Origin: CAZAPO01 sp044841755 | Lineage (GTDB): Bacteria > Bacteroidota > Bacteroidia > Flavobacteriales > Flavobacteriaceae | Assembly (NCBI GenBank): GCA_044841755.1 | Contig: JAXOFM010000002.1 | Coordinates: forward strand, 468,798 to 532,797 | Length of the DNA stretch: 64,000 nucleotides | Direction of reading: 5' to 3' | In this document: piece by piece, positions 16,925 through 25,950 of the stretch | Layout: every line of letters begins with the position of its first letter | Numbering within the stretch: the first letter of the stretch is position 1 | The notes under the pieces: model-generated | Database searches by the model: none | The model's input: only the letters and a program-made list of their open reading frames with translations | What the model was told of the DNA's origin: nothing | Program-made: the position numbers and the translations under genes

Positions 16925-17989
16925 TTATTCGACACTCAAATTTTGTCTTTCAACTAGAAAATCAAAAGTTAATTCCGATAAGCCTTTTCCATCTGTCACT
17001 CCATTCCAAGCTCCATGTCCTGCAGGGTTGCCATTCGGTAGTGTTAGGGTCGCCAGTTTGTTGTAAATACCCAAAGAGTTATAGATACTTTGCAGTTCAA
17101 GTGCTTCTTCATAAGGTGTGACAAGATCCTGTGCAGTACCATGTCCCATGAACAATTCAGGATCGCTAACGTCATATCTGTTGTATTGATTCAAATCATA
17201 AACACTTTCAAAAACATCTAATTTTATGTTGGAACCCCAGAAATAAACCATACTTCTCACTATATAAGATTCGTTTAAGTTTGTAGTAGATAGTGTAGGG
17301 TCATCGCTAATAGTAATTTCGTCTCTAAAGTCTTCTTGATTTGAAATTCCCAAAGCAATTGTAGTGATTGCTCCTGCAGAAGCTCCACCAACTGTAATAA
17401 AATCTTTATTTATGTTATATATGTTTGCGTTTGTAACTATCCAACGAAGAGCCGCTTTTGCATCCCTTTGGGCGAGATACATAGCAGTAGCCTGCTGAAC
17501 TTCATCTGTACTCTGTGCTCCTTGCAAAGCATTTTCAATCCATTCTTGAGGTGCAATTCCTTTATAATACATTAATAACTCTTCAGGAGTCATTCCTTGA
17601 ATTATACCAAGTTCTTCTACTGTTCTATAATCTATAGATGCAAAAACCCAACCTCTAGAAGCATAATAATTTGCCATATCCACAATTTCAGGCTTTGTCT
17701 TTGTTCCTCCTTTAAATCCACCTCCATGAATAAACATAAAAACAGGTCTATTTCTAGAATTATTATCAGGATAGTAAATATCCAATTTCAGCGGAATAGC
17801 AAAAGCGGAACTACTTGTTGCATTATGACTAAGTCCTTCAGCATAAGTGATATCTTCTTCTTTTAAAACGGTGTAAGAGGGTTCAGCCTTTACTACTGGT
17901 ATTTCATTGATTGGTGAAATTGGTTCATCTTTACTACAAGCAGTAAATAATAATACTGCAAAAATTGTTAAGTAAGCTATTTTGTTCAT
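16925..17989 (-). CDS. Alpha/beta-hydrolase (carboxylesterase-like) lipoprotein
   Basis: I place the start at the ATG at 17989 (354 residues), because it leads straight into a lipoprotein signal ending in LFTAC with Cys18; a longer frame from 18007 would add six residues before it. The oxyanion-hole motif FIHGGGFKGG and the nucleophile elbow VGGASAGA identify the carboxylesterase family. A probable catalytic histidine lies in AGHGAWNG near the C-terminus. It would hydrolyse an ester outside the cytoplasm, with the substrate unknown. It converges on the cupin gene and is preceded by a 200-bp spacer. Confidence 0.88.
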   Translation of the reverse strand: MNKIAYLTIFAVLLFTACSKDEPISPINEIPVVKAEPSYTVLKEEDITYAEGLSHNATSSSAFAIPLKLDIYYPDNNSRNRPVFMFIHGGGFKGGTKTKPEIVDMANYYASRGWVFASIDYRTVEELGIIQGMTPEELLMYYKGIAPQEWIENALQGAQSTDEVQQATAMYLAQRDAKAALRWIVTNANIYNINKDFITVGGASAGAITTIALGISNQEDFRDEITISDDPTLSTTNLNESYIVRSMVYFWGSNIKLDVFESVYDLNQYNRYDVSDPELFMGHGTAQDLVTPYEEALELQSIYNSLGIYNKLATLTLPNGNPAGHGAWNGVTDGKGLSELTFDFLVERQNLSVE

Positions 17990-18095
17990 ATCTGGTACAA
18001 TAATCAAATTCCTTTTTTGGACTGTGTTTTCTCGTAAAGGTTTAATTACCGCTAACGTACGTCTATGATGCTGTTTTAATTGTTTATAGATAGTG

Positions 18096-18118
18096 TTAAA
18101 CGAAGTTAGCTGTTTTTA
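18096..18118 (+). repeat. Dispersed 23-bp intergenic repeat, copy 1
   Basis: This 23-mer differs at two positions from 25112-25134, in the same orientation. Both copies lie in spacers between two leftward genes. Core shared by both: TTAGCTGTTTTTA. Confidence 0.4.
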
Positions 18119-18155
18119 GAGAGAAAACTCTTCCATCCTTGTAATGTAATGGTAC

Positions 18156-18187
18156 AAAAAAGGAGGCTTAAAAAACCTCCTTTTTTT
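18156..18187. terminator. Bidirectional intrinsic terminator after msrA
   Basis: A-run plus GGAGG pairs with CCTCC plus T-run (11-bp arms, 9-nt loop). On the minus strand it starts 3 nt past the msrA stop and ends in a run of T. Confidence 0.85.
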
Positions 18188-18189
18188 AT

Positions 18190-18708
18190 TTATAGCTTAC
18201 TATACAATTCCCTAAACTTTTGGAGTTTAGGTTCTATAACGACTCTGCAATAACCATAATCGGGATTATTTTTATAAAAATCTTGATGCTCTTGCTCAGC
18301 TTCATAGAAAACTTCAAAAGGGGCAACTTCAGTTACAATTGCATTGCTATATCCTTCTTGTATTTCTTTGATCGTTGTTAGAGCAATCTCTTTTTCCTGT
18401 TCGTTATTATAAAAAATAATACTTCGGTATTGCGTTCCTCTATCTGCTCCTTGAGCATTCAAAGTAGTCGGATCGTGGGTTACTAAATGCAGCGCGACAA
18501 GATCTTTGTAAGATACAATCTCATCATTATAGGTAACTTCAATTACTTCGGCATGTCCTGTTCTCCCAGTGCATACTTCACGATAAGCTGGATTTTTAAT
18601 GTTTCCTCCACTATATCCACTTCTTACTGAAATAACTCCATCTACTTCTAAAAAAATGGTCTCGGTGCACCAAAAGCATCCACCACCAAAAACTATTTTA
18701 GCTGTCAT
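18190..18708 (-). CDS. msrA: Peptide-methionine (S)-S-oxide reductase
   Basis: A 172-residue MsrA that repairs the S-epimer of oxidised methionine. The catalytic Cys11 lies in the hallmark GGGCFWCTET. Other conserved parts are VRSGYSGG, HAEVIEVTYN, DPTTLNAQGADRGTQYRS and EQEHQDFYKNNPDYGYC. It has no export signal, so it acts in the cytoplasm. It follows msrB by 16 nt on the same strand, giving an operon covering both epimers of methionine sulfoxide. Confidence 0.97.
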   Translation of the reverse strand: MTAKIVFGGGCFWCTETIFLEVDGVISVRSGYSGGNIKNPAYREVCTGRTGHAEVIEVTYNDEIVSYKDLVALHLVTHDPTTLNAQGADRGTQYRSIIFYNNEQEKEIALTTIKEIQEGYSNAIVTEVAPFEVFYEAEQEHQDFYKNNPDYGYCRVVIEPKLQKFRELYSKL

Positions 18709-18724
18709 TTAAAATCCTTTCTGT

Positions 18725-19171
18725 TTAATTACTTACTTTTTCTAATGATACTGCATTGATGCAATAACGTAAACCACTAGGTTCTGGACCATCTGGGAAT
18801 ACATGCCCTAAATGTGCATCACAAATGTTACATGTGTTTTCTACTCTAATCATTCCGTAACTCGTATCCTTATGGTAGGCTACATTCTCAATTTTATATG
18901 GTTGTGTAAACGATGGCCAACCAGTACCACTATTAAATTTCTCTGTAGCATCAAATAATACAGTTTTGCAGCATTTACAAGCATAAAGTCCTGGTTCAAA
19001 CAAGCTACACATATCTGAACTATGAGCACGCTCGGTTCCTTTTAGACGAGTTACTCTAAACTCTTCTGGCGATAACATTTGTTCCCATTCTTCATTAGTT
19101 TTTTCCACTCTTCTTGGTGGTATCGGATTACCATGGTTTGTAAACTTAATTACATCATTCCATTTAATCAT
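18725..19171 (-). CDS. msrB: Peptide-methionine (R)-S-oxide reductase
   Basis: A 148-residue MsrB for the R-epimer. The catalytic Cys137 lies in RYCINAVSLE. Two CxxC pairs (Cys65/Cys68 and Cys114/Cys117) form the structural zinc site. Cys55, in GTERAHSSDMC, is at a place where some MsrBs carry the resolving cysteine. GTGWPSF and HLGHVFPDGPEPSGLRYC are family signatures. There is no export signal. It lies between a small protein of unknown function and msrA, all read leftward. Confidence 0.97.
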   Translation of the reverse strand: MIKWNDVIKFTNHGNPIPPRRVEKTNEEWEQMLSPEEFRVTRLKGTERAHSSDMCSLFEPGLYACKCCKTVLFDATEKFNSGTGWPSFTQPYKIENVAYHKDTSYGMIRVENTCNICDAHLGHVFPDGPEPSGLRYCINAVSLEKVSN

Positions 19172-19216
19172 TTGTGTTTTCCTTTCTTGTTAAATTTGTT
19201 ACTCGAAAATACGTAT

Positions 19217-19414
19217 TTAGTCTTTAAGATCTATTAGTTTTTTAAATACAGATTTAGTCATACGTACAAATTCATTTTCATTTTTGTCATAACCAATCCA
19301 TTTATAATGGTTGCCATAAGGACACAAAGGAGCTCCTTCTTTTGTACCAGGAACTAACTCGTAACGGGAAGTGTTACTGTGGTAAGTCTCACTATTTATT
19401 TTCCTTAATCTCAT
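19217..19414 (-). CDS. Small conserved-looking cytoplasmic protein upstream of msrB
   Basis: A 65-residue protein, basic and soluble, with no signal or membrane segment. It contains GAPLCPYGNHYKWIGYD and a charged C-terminal helix (TKSVFKKLIDLKD). It is read in the same direction as msrB with 45 bp between and may belong to the methionine sulfoxide reductase operon. I do not recognise a family. The aromatic-rich middle and the lack of any overlapping gene support it being coding. The single cysteine next to Pro-Tyr is not enough to propose chemistry. Confidence 0.6.
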   Translation of the reverse strand: MRLRKINSETYHSNTSRYELVPGTKEGAPLCPYGNHYKWIGYDKNENEFVRMTKSVFKKLIDLKD

Positions 19415-19587
19415 TATTAATTTAAAAGCTATTTTGGTTTTAAATCTGTCGTTTTTTTATTCAAAAACTTTCAAAATGTGTACCATCTAAGAATGATGAA
19501 TTATATGGGCACTTAACTAAAAATAGAGTGAATGATCGTAAGTATAGCAATACTCTCCCATAATTTGTTAATTTTAATGCTTCGTAA

Positions 19588-22500
19588 TTGAAAAAGAACT
19601 CCCAGGTATTGCTTCAAAAAGAAAAATTAATAGTATTCATTTTATTTTTATGTACTTACTTTAGTTGGTCACAAACTAATGTCCCGCCTAATTTAGATGC
19701 TGTTGGTGACCAATATTATTGTCCGCAAACACAAATAAATGTTGTAACCAGTTTTGATATCGTTGATCCAGACGATACTGAAATAGAGGCTTTACATATT
19801 CAAATTTCTGAAGGTTATGTGAACGGTCAAGATATTTTAACGTTAACAGGAACACACCCAAATATCCAAGTTAGTTGGGACGTAGGTGAAGGTAAGTTGT
19901 CGATGACTGGATTAGGTGGAGGTCTAGCTACCTATGCAGATCTAATCGCGGCAGTTCAAGATGTAGTATTTAGTAGTTCTTCTGCCAATGTATATGGAGA
20001 AAAGCATTTTTCGTTTACAGTAGGAGACGCTAATTATTTACCGAGTACAGATCATTATTATGAATACGTACCTATGGTTGGAGTCACTTGGACAGATGCT
20101 CGAGACTTGGCTGCAACTTATACTTATTTCGGACTTCAAGGATATCTCGCAACCATCACTTCACAAGAAGAAGCGATCTTATCAGGTGAACAAGCCGCTG
20201 GTACTGGATGGATTGGTGGTAGCGACGCTGATCAAGAAGGTGTTTGGAGGTGGATGACTGGACCAGAAGCAGGTACCATTTTTTGGAATGGAGGTATTAA
20301 CGGTAGTACTCCACCAGGAGGTTACGCAAATTGGAATATTGGAGAGCCTAACAATTGTTGTGGTGGAGAGGACTATGCACACGTAACTGCACCTAATGTT
20401 GGAACTCCAGGATCATGGAATGATCTGCCTAATGCAGGAAGTAGTGGAGATTATCATCCACAAGGTTTTATCGTTGAATATGGAGGAACTCCAGGAGATC
20501 CTGTTGTTGATATATCTACAAGTACAAAAATTACTGTCCCTGAAATCACAAATACAATTGGAGATGAGAATTGTGGATCAGGAAATGTGAATTTGGAAGC
20601 CACAGCATCTTTTGGAGATGTTGTTTGGTTTGATGTAGCAACTGGTGGAACACCGATTTTCACAGGAACAAATTTTACAACACCGCTAATAAATACTACA
20701 ACTACTTATTATGCTTTAGCTTCTGTGAATGGTTGTTTAGGAGGAGATAGAGTAGCTGTTGTTGCAACTATCAAGCCTATACCAACTTTTGACACGGTTA
20801 ATGATGACCTTATCTGTGAAAATGCAAGCGGAACTGTTTCCGCAACTACCTCACAAGGAACAATATCATGGTATGATGCTGCCACAGGAGGTAATCTTTT
20901 AGTAAGCGGAAACACCTATACTTCACCAATGCTGCTAACTACAACAACTTATTATGCTGAGGTTGAATTAAATGGTTGCATAAATCCAGTTAGGGAACCA
21001 GCAACAGTTACTGTTCAAATCACTCCTGCGCCTACAGGAAATACACCACAAACATTTTGTGATCTTGACAATGCAACGGTTGGAAACCTTGTTGTAGTTG
21101 CGACAGATATCAATTGGTATAATTCGCCTGCATCAACCACTCCTTTAAATACTAATGATCTGCTAACTAACGGAACATATTACGCTACACAAACTGTTAA
21201 TACTTGCGAGAGCGTATCAAGATTAGCCGTTGATGTAATTATTTATGAAACGATAAATGTACCCGATCCATCGACAATTCCTTCTTTGGAAGAATGCGAC
21301 ACAGCTGCAGATGGAGATGATACAAACGGATTCACACCTTTTGATCTTACGCAAAATGAAGGAATGATCTTAAATGGAGCTGATCCAGCCAATTTTAACG
21401 TATTATATTTTACCGATGCAACCTATACCAATCAAATACTCACTCCTGCCACTTTTGTAAATACAATTCAAAACAGACAAACAATTTATGTACGAGTAGA
21501 GAATGTTTTAGATAACAGTTGTTATACAGAAACAAGTTTTGAAATTGTTGTGTTTGAATTACCAATAATTCAGAACACATTGGTTTTTAGGAATTGTGAT
21601 GAGGATGGAATGCCAGATGGGTTTACTGATTTTAACCTTGCAGAAGTTAATGATATTATCACCAATGGCAATGCATCAAATTTCAATTTCACGTATCATT
21701 TAAGTTTGAATGATGCAGAAACAAATGCAAATCCAGTGAATCCAATTCCGTTTAATAATACTAGTGGAAATACTATTTATGTTAGGGTAGAAAATCCGGA
21801 AGCTTGTTTTAGAGTCGCAACTATCGATTTGCAAGTTTCTACAACCTCTTTTCCGAATGGATATGTTGAAACATTAGCATTTTGTGATGACGATGCAACA
21901 CCTGATGGTTTTATAGAATTTGACCTTTCGCAAGTATCGCAACAATTCTTAAATCAGTTTCCAGCTGGTCAAAATCTAACTGTTTATTATTACCGAAATC
22001 TTCAAGATGCACAATTAGAGCAGAATGAGATAGTAAACCAAACAAATTTCACTAACGAAACAGCTTTTTCTCAAACGCTTTACGTTCGTGTAGAAAGTAA
22101 TGATAATGGAGACTGTTTTGGTATTGGTCCGCATTTACAACTAACTGTTTATCCAAGACCACAATTTGAGGTTGATCAATCTGCTATTTTCTGTTTGAAT
22201 GGTTCACCTATAACATTAGAAACTTTCAATCCACAAGGTAATTATACGTATGTGTGGACAAATGCATTGGGAGATATAGTAAGTTTAAATGATACTGCTG
22301 TAATTACAGAGGGAGGAGCATATACTGTTGTAGCGACCTCAGCTAATAATTGTGTGTCATTCCCTTATGTTTTTAATGTTGTAGAATCTGGAATTGCAAC
22401 CATAACTGATGACGATATAACTGTTGAAGACTTTTCAAGCAATAATACCATTACCATCGATACCACTAACCTTGGAATAGGTGATTATGAGTTTTCCTTA

Positions 22501-22896
22501 GATGATGAATTCGGACCTTATCAAGATGACCCTTTCTTTTTTGGTGTTGGAGCAGGAGCTCATATTTTATATGTTCGTGATAAATTAGGTTGTGGTATTG
22601 CTTCTATTAATGTGTTTGTTCTTGGGTTCCCTAAGTTTTTTACACCGAATAACGATGGTTATAATGATACCTGGAATATTAAAGGTTGGAATGACGATTT
22701 CTCTACGAGCTCATCCATCCAAATATTTGATAGGTATGGAAAATTAATAAAGCATTTATATCCAGGTTCTGAAGGTTGGACAGGATCCATGAATGGATAT
22801 GATCTACCTTCATCTGATTATTGGTTTGTTGCCAATTTGATTAATAATGATGGAACTTCACGTGTACTTCGAGGACATTTTAGTTTGGTGAGGTAA
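19588..22896 (+). CDS. T9SS type B secreted protein with C-type lectin-like and Ig-like domains
   Basis: A 1102-residue secreted protein. The only start that keeps the signal peptide (ending FSWSQ, about residue 29) is the TTG at 19588. After a short N-terminal domain, residues 154-300 form a C-type lectin-like domain, with GLQGYLATITSQEEA, WIGGSD and GEPNNCCGGEDYAHV. Three Ig-like repeats of about 80 residues follow (each with TTYYA near its end). Next come three repeats of about 100 residues, starting near 21288, 21594 and 21885, each opening with an acidic Cys-Asp stretch and DGF-x-x-F-D/N-L. The C-terminus (from about 1014) is the gliding-type CHU_C domain: FFTPNNDGYNDTW to HFSLVR, the type B sorting signal. 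Probably a cell-surface adhesin. Confidence 0.9.
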   Translation: MKKNSQVLLQKEKLIVFILFLCTYFSWSQTNVPPNLDAVGDQYYCPQTQINVVTSFDIVDPDDTEIEALHIQISEGYVNGQDILTLTGTHPNIQVSWDVGEGKLSMTGLGGGLATYADLIAAVQDVVFSSSSANVYGEKHFSFTVGDANYLPSTDHYYEYVPMVGVTWTDARDLAATYTYFGLQGYLATITSQEEAILSGEQAAGTGWIGGSDADQEGVWRWMTGPEAGTIFWNGGINGSTPPGGYANWNIGEPNNCCGGEDYAHVTAPNVGTPGSWNDLPNAGSSGDYHPQGFIVEYGGTPGDPVVDISTSTKITVPEITNTIGDENCGSGNVNLEATASFGDVVWFDVATGGTPIFTGTNFTTPLINTTTTYYALASVNGCLGGDRVAVVATIKPIPTFDTVNDDLICENASGTVSATTSQGTISWYDAATGGNLLVSGNTYTSPMLLTTTTYYAEVELNGCINPVREPATVTVQITPAPTGNTPQTFCDLDNATVGNLVVVATDINWYNSPASTTPLNTNDLLTNGTYYATQTVNTCESVSRLAVDVIIYETINVPDPSTIPSLEECDTAADGDDTNGFTPFDLTQNEGMILNGADPANFNVLYFTDATYTNQILTPATFVNTIQNRQTIYVRVENVLDNSCYTETSFEIVVFELPIIQNTLVFRNCDEDGMPDGFTDFNLAEVNDIITNGNASNFNFTYHLSLNDAETNANPVNPIPFNNTSGNTIYVRVENPEACFRVATIDLQVSTTSFPNGYVETLAFCDDDATPDGFIEFDLSQVSQQFLNQFPAGQNLTVYYYRNLQDAQLEQNEIVNQTNFTNETAFSQTLYVRVESNDNGDCFGIGPHLQLTVYPRPQFEVDQSAIFCLNGSPITLETFNPQGNYTYVWTNALGDIVSLNDTAVITEGGAYTVVATSANNCVSFPYVFNVVESGIATITDDDITVEDFSSNNTITIDTTNLGIGDYEFSLDDEFGPYQDDPFFFGVGAGAHILYVRDKLGCGIASINVFVLGFPKFFTPNNDGYNDTWNIKGWNDDFSTSSSIQIFDRYGKLIKHLYPGSEGWTGSMNGYDLPSSDYWFVANLINNDGTSRVLRGHFSLVR

Positions 22897-22932
22897 AGGT
22901 TTAATGGTTATACTTATTGTCGGTAACAGTTA

Positions 22933-24387
22933 TTAGCTTTTTGACAGTTTGTTTAGTTTTTTACGAGAACCTTTATACCCTAATTCAATTGCTTTTAGAT
23001 AACTTTTTATAGCTTCATCTTTTTGATTAATCGACATGTAACCATCACCTAGAGAGTCCCATAGGTTTCCATCGCTAGGAAATAGCTCAATGTTTTTTTC
23101 AAATAATGCCACAGCCCAATTTTTATGTTCGTTAATCATTAATAGAATATTTCCGATTGAATTTAACAATCTAGAACTTGTAAAATCATCGGTATATTTT
23201 TCTTTTAGTAACGCGATGAGTTCTTCATGTTTTTCACTCCTGTGGTTTTCCATGAAGCTAAAAGCAAAGGCATAAACATTATTTTCAATAGGGTCTGGAA
23301 CATACATCTTATCCAAGACCATTTTGGCGACTGTATAGGCAATGTATTCAACCTTTTCACTATTGGCATTTGTAACATAAGTAATAAAAATATCCTGCTC
23401 AGGAATCCAAATCAAACTATGCGCATAGGCACCGTTGGATCCATTATGAGCAATTCGTTTGAGATTATTGTCTAATAATCTAATAGTCCAGCCATAACCA
23501 TAACTGAGCTTGCTATTAGGATAATTAGCATAAGGAGTTGTTAGTTTTTCGAAACTTTCTTTAGATATAACAGTATTTGATTTTAGAGCCTTATACCATA
23601 GTAACATGTCATTTTGCGTAGAATTGATACCTCCATTGGCTTTTAAATGCCAACTGATTTTACCACTTTTCTGATACTTGAAAATGGGCGATTCATTATC
23701 CATAACACCTCTGTTGTAACTTCTGGAAATTTTAGTTGAATCCCAATTAGGTAATAGATACCCTGTTTGTTTCATTCCAGCTGGTGCAAACAAATGTTTA
23801 TTTAAGAAAGCTTCATATTCTTCTTGGGCAACTAGTTCAATTATTCGACCTAGAAGGCTATAACCAATATTGGAGTATGAGTATTGGATTCCAGGTTCTG
23901 TTAAAAGCTCACTTGAGAATACCTGTTTGAAAAATTCATCTTGAGATATTCCATCAAAGTCATTTCCTATGGCATCCTCTAAACCCGAAGTATGAGATAG
24001 TAATTGATGAATAGTTATGTTTTGTTTATCCTCGGGAAGATTTTCGAAATAGAGTTTTAACGGGTCTTTTAGTGTTAATTTTTCCATTTCAAATAACTTC
24101 AAAATGGCTGTTGCTGTAAACTGTTTTGTGTTAGATCCTATGTCAAAAATAGTATTGGGATCGTTTTGCCATTGTTTATCTTTATTAGCTAGTCCATACC
24201 CTTTATTAATGACAACTTCTCCGTTTTTAATTACGGTAATTGCACCTGCAAAACCATTTTCGGTTCCTGCCTTGAGATAGTTGTCTATTTTGGTATATAA
24301 TGCTGTCGGTGAATCGTCATTTTGTGCAATAGAAATACCGCTTAATGAAATGAAGAATACTAAAGTAAAAGTAATTGTTATTTTCAT
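22933..24387 (-). CDS. Exported serine beta-lactamase-fold hydrolase with C-terminal TPR
   Basis: I choose the ATG at 24387 (484 residues), which begins the signal peptide MKITITFTLVFF; a TTG at 24408 would only add seven residues. The SxxK motif of class C beta-lactamases and esterases is SNTK in DIGSNTKQFTA, and the YxN motif is YSN in YSYSNIGYSLLG. A later HNGSNGAY fills the third-motif position. The last 60 residues hold a TPR-like pair (FPSDGNLWDSLGDGYMSINQ). Members act as esterases or D-aminopeptidases more often than as true beta-lactamases; the substrate is unknown. The gene converges on the T9SS type B gene. Confidence 0.9.
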   Translation of the reverse strand: MKITITFTLVFFISLSGISIAQNDDSPTALYTKIDNYLKAGTENGFAGAITVIKNGEVVINKGYGLANKDKQWQNDPNTIFDIGSNTKQFTATAILKLFEMEKLTLKDPLKLYFENLPEDKQNITIHQLLSHTSGLEDAIGNDFDGISQDEFFKQVFSSELLTEPGIQYSYSNIGYSLLGRIIELVAQEEYEAFLNKHLFAPAGMKQTGYLLPNWDSTKISRSYNRGVMDNESPIFKYQKSGKISWHLKANGGINSTQNDMLLWYKALKSNTVISKESFEKLTTPYANYPNSKLSYGYGWTIRLLDNNLKRIAHNGSNGAYAHSLIWIPEQDIFITYVTNANSEKVEYIAYTVAKMVLDKMYVPDPIENNVYAFAFSFMENHRSEKHEELIALLKEKYTDDFTSSRLLNSIGNILLMINEHKNWAVALFEKNIELFPSDGNLWDSLGDGYMSINQKDEAIKSYLKAIELGYKGSRKKLNKLSKS

Positions 24388-24498
24388 GATCTTGATTGTT
24401 TTGGGCAAAACTCCTAAAGATCATGATCAAATCTAAAAATCAATGGCGTCAATCTCCTGACAATTTCCCGACAGTAGTTATATTGCATTGAAAATCAA

Positions 24499-25035
24499 TT
24501 AAATAAAACTAAAATTTAATTTAAAGTATAATGTTTTGTTTTTATCAATATTTGCCGAATTGACAAGTATCATAATAAGATTTAGTGTAATTAGAGAAAT
24601 AAAAACCCAAAGTTGGGTTCGATGATTAAGGTCAAAAGTTAGTTTAAGAATCCCTGCAAGGGCAACCGCAAGAATGGAAACAATACTCCACAAGATTTGA
24701 AGGCTAATAATCTCCTTTGTTAAATGATTATTTTGCTTGTATAGACGGTCTAGGATTAGTGGCAAAACAATATTTAATAGAGGAATAAAACAGACAAATG
24801 CGGAAGAGAGATTTATCCATTTTACTAATGAATAATTAATAGAATCTGTAGTTTTGTTTGATTTGCTTAATGAAGATACATCTAAATCAAGAATATCTGC
24901 AAGTACTTTTGCGGTATGACCTTTTGGCTCCTGACCTGCTTCTATTCGCTGAATGGTTCGAACAGAAAGCCCAGATTGCTCTGCAAGTTCTTCCTGAGTG
25001 AGATGCTTTTGCTCTCTAATAGCTTTAATATCCAT
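24499..25035 (-). CDS. XRE-type HTH regulator with membrane-spanning C-terminus
   Basis: A 178-residue protein. Residues 1-58 are a Cro/CI helix-turn-helix: IREQKHLTQEELAEQSGLSV, RTIQRIEAG and KVLADILDLDV. The rest holds four hydrophobic segments (about 70-90, 108-128, 138-155 and near the end). The DNA-binding domain would therefore sit at the inner face of the membrane. Such HTH-plus-membrane proteins are widespread in Bacteroidota, but their signals are mostly unknown. It is a stand-alone leftward gene with 141 bp upstream. Confidence 0.85.
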   Translation of the reverse strand: MDIKAIREQKHLTQEELAEQSGLSVRTIQRIEAGQEPKGHTAKVLADILDLDVSSLSKSNKTTDSINYSLVKWINLSSAFVCFIPLLNIVLPLILDRLYKQNNHLTKEIISLQILWSIVSILAVALAGILKLTFDLNHRTQLWVFISLITLNLIMILVNSANIDKNKTLYFKLNFSFI

Positions 25036-25111
25036 CTAAACTTGGTTTACTTTCGAACAAATTATTTCCAACGAATGTTTCTAATAACTAATTAAGGACC
25101 TATATACTAAT

Positions 25112-25134
25112 TAAAACGAAATTAGCTGTTTTTA
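25112..25134 (+). repeat. Dispersed 23-bp intergenic repeat, copy 2
   Basis: Matches 18096-18118 at 21 of 23 positions, same orientation, and again in a spacer between two leftward genes. Confidence 0.4.
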
Positions 25135-25176
25135 TTATAAAGTCAAATAGGAGAAATGCATAAACTTCATAGAATT

Positions 25177-25947
25177 TTACTCATAGAGATCATCGGTTGA
25201 GGCCTTCGCTAATTCATAAATAAAACTTCCCACTTTTTCTGTCACTGCTTTAAAATAAGCACTTCCTTTTTCTGCTGTGGCTTTTGAAGGATCACCAACT
25301 CCAGTATCTTCACTTATTTCAGACCATTTACGTTCTGCCCAACTCCAGCCTTCGTTAAAAGCTTTAATCTTATGTTTCTTTTCTTTTCCATCTCCCCAAT
25401 GTTCTTTAGCAATAACTAATTCTGGTTTAAGGTGTAGGATGAGACTAGTTTCCATTTCATCAGCATGATCTCCTTCATTTTCAAAAAAGTCTTTTCTATT
25501 TAAAGATTGAAACCAGTCAGAAAAACATAAAAACATATCTGGAAATCTTAATCCCAATTCTCGCAGTAAGGGCTTAAAATTATTTCCTCCATGACTATTA
25601 AGTATCATCAGCTTTTTAATGCCTTGTCTGCCTAATACAGTAATAATATCATCAAGTATTGCCATTTGTGTACTCGGATTCAAATTAATATCCAGATAGA
25701 TGTCTGCTTGTCCTGTATTAACACCAAATGGAATAGGAGGGAGTACAATTACTTTTGCACCCTTTTCCCAAGCAATTCTTCCAGATTCGTAAGCAATGGC
25801 TTCTGCTTCAAAAACATCAGTTCCATAAGGTAAATGATAATTATGAGCTTCGGTTGCTCCCCAAGGTAATACGGCAAGATCAAAAGACGCTTCTTTTAGT
25901 GCTTTCCAATTGGTCTCTGCTAGAACGTATGGACGAATAGCTGTCAT
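25177..25947 (-). CDS. Creatininase family metal-dependent amidohydrolase
   Basis: A 256-residue cytoplasmic protein of the creatininase fold. Metal ligands are readable: Glu33, His35 and Asp44 in WGATEAHNYHLPYGTD, then the NSHGGN motif, and a late glutamate in HADEMETSLI. Family members open cyclic amides (creatinine) or formamido-pyrimidines in flavin and deazaflavin synthesis. No creatine or riboflavin genes are nearby, so the substrate is open. It follows the sirtuin gene with 3 nt between, so the two are cotranscribed. Confidence 0.88.
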   Translation of the reverse strand: MTAIRPYVLAETNWKALKEASFDLAVLPWGATEAHNYHLPYGTDVFEAEAIAYESGRIAWEKGAKVIVLPPIPFGVNTGQADIYLDINLNPSTQMAILDDIITVLGRQGIKKLMILNSHGGNNFKPLLRELGLRFPDMFLCFSDWFQSLNRKDFFENEGDHADEMETSLILHLKPELVIAKEHWGDGKEKKHKIKAFNEGWSWAERKWSEISEDTGVGDPSKATAEKGSAYFKAVTEKVGSFIYELAKASTDDLYE

Positions 25948-25950
25948 TTT

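Noticed and set aside
17990..18007. Longer esterase start at 18007
   Set aside because: The ATG at 17989 leads directly into a proper lipoprotein signal; the longer form would place extra residues before it.
20600..22150. Tandem DNA repeats or a CRISPR-like array in the lectin-like gene
   Set aside because: Repetition is at protein level only, with diverged DNA and unit lengths of 240-300 bp; it is coding sequence.
24388..24408. TTG start for the serine hydrolase
   Set aside because: The in-frame ATG at 24387 begins the signal peptide directly.
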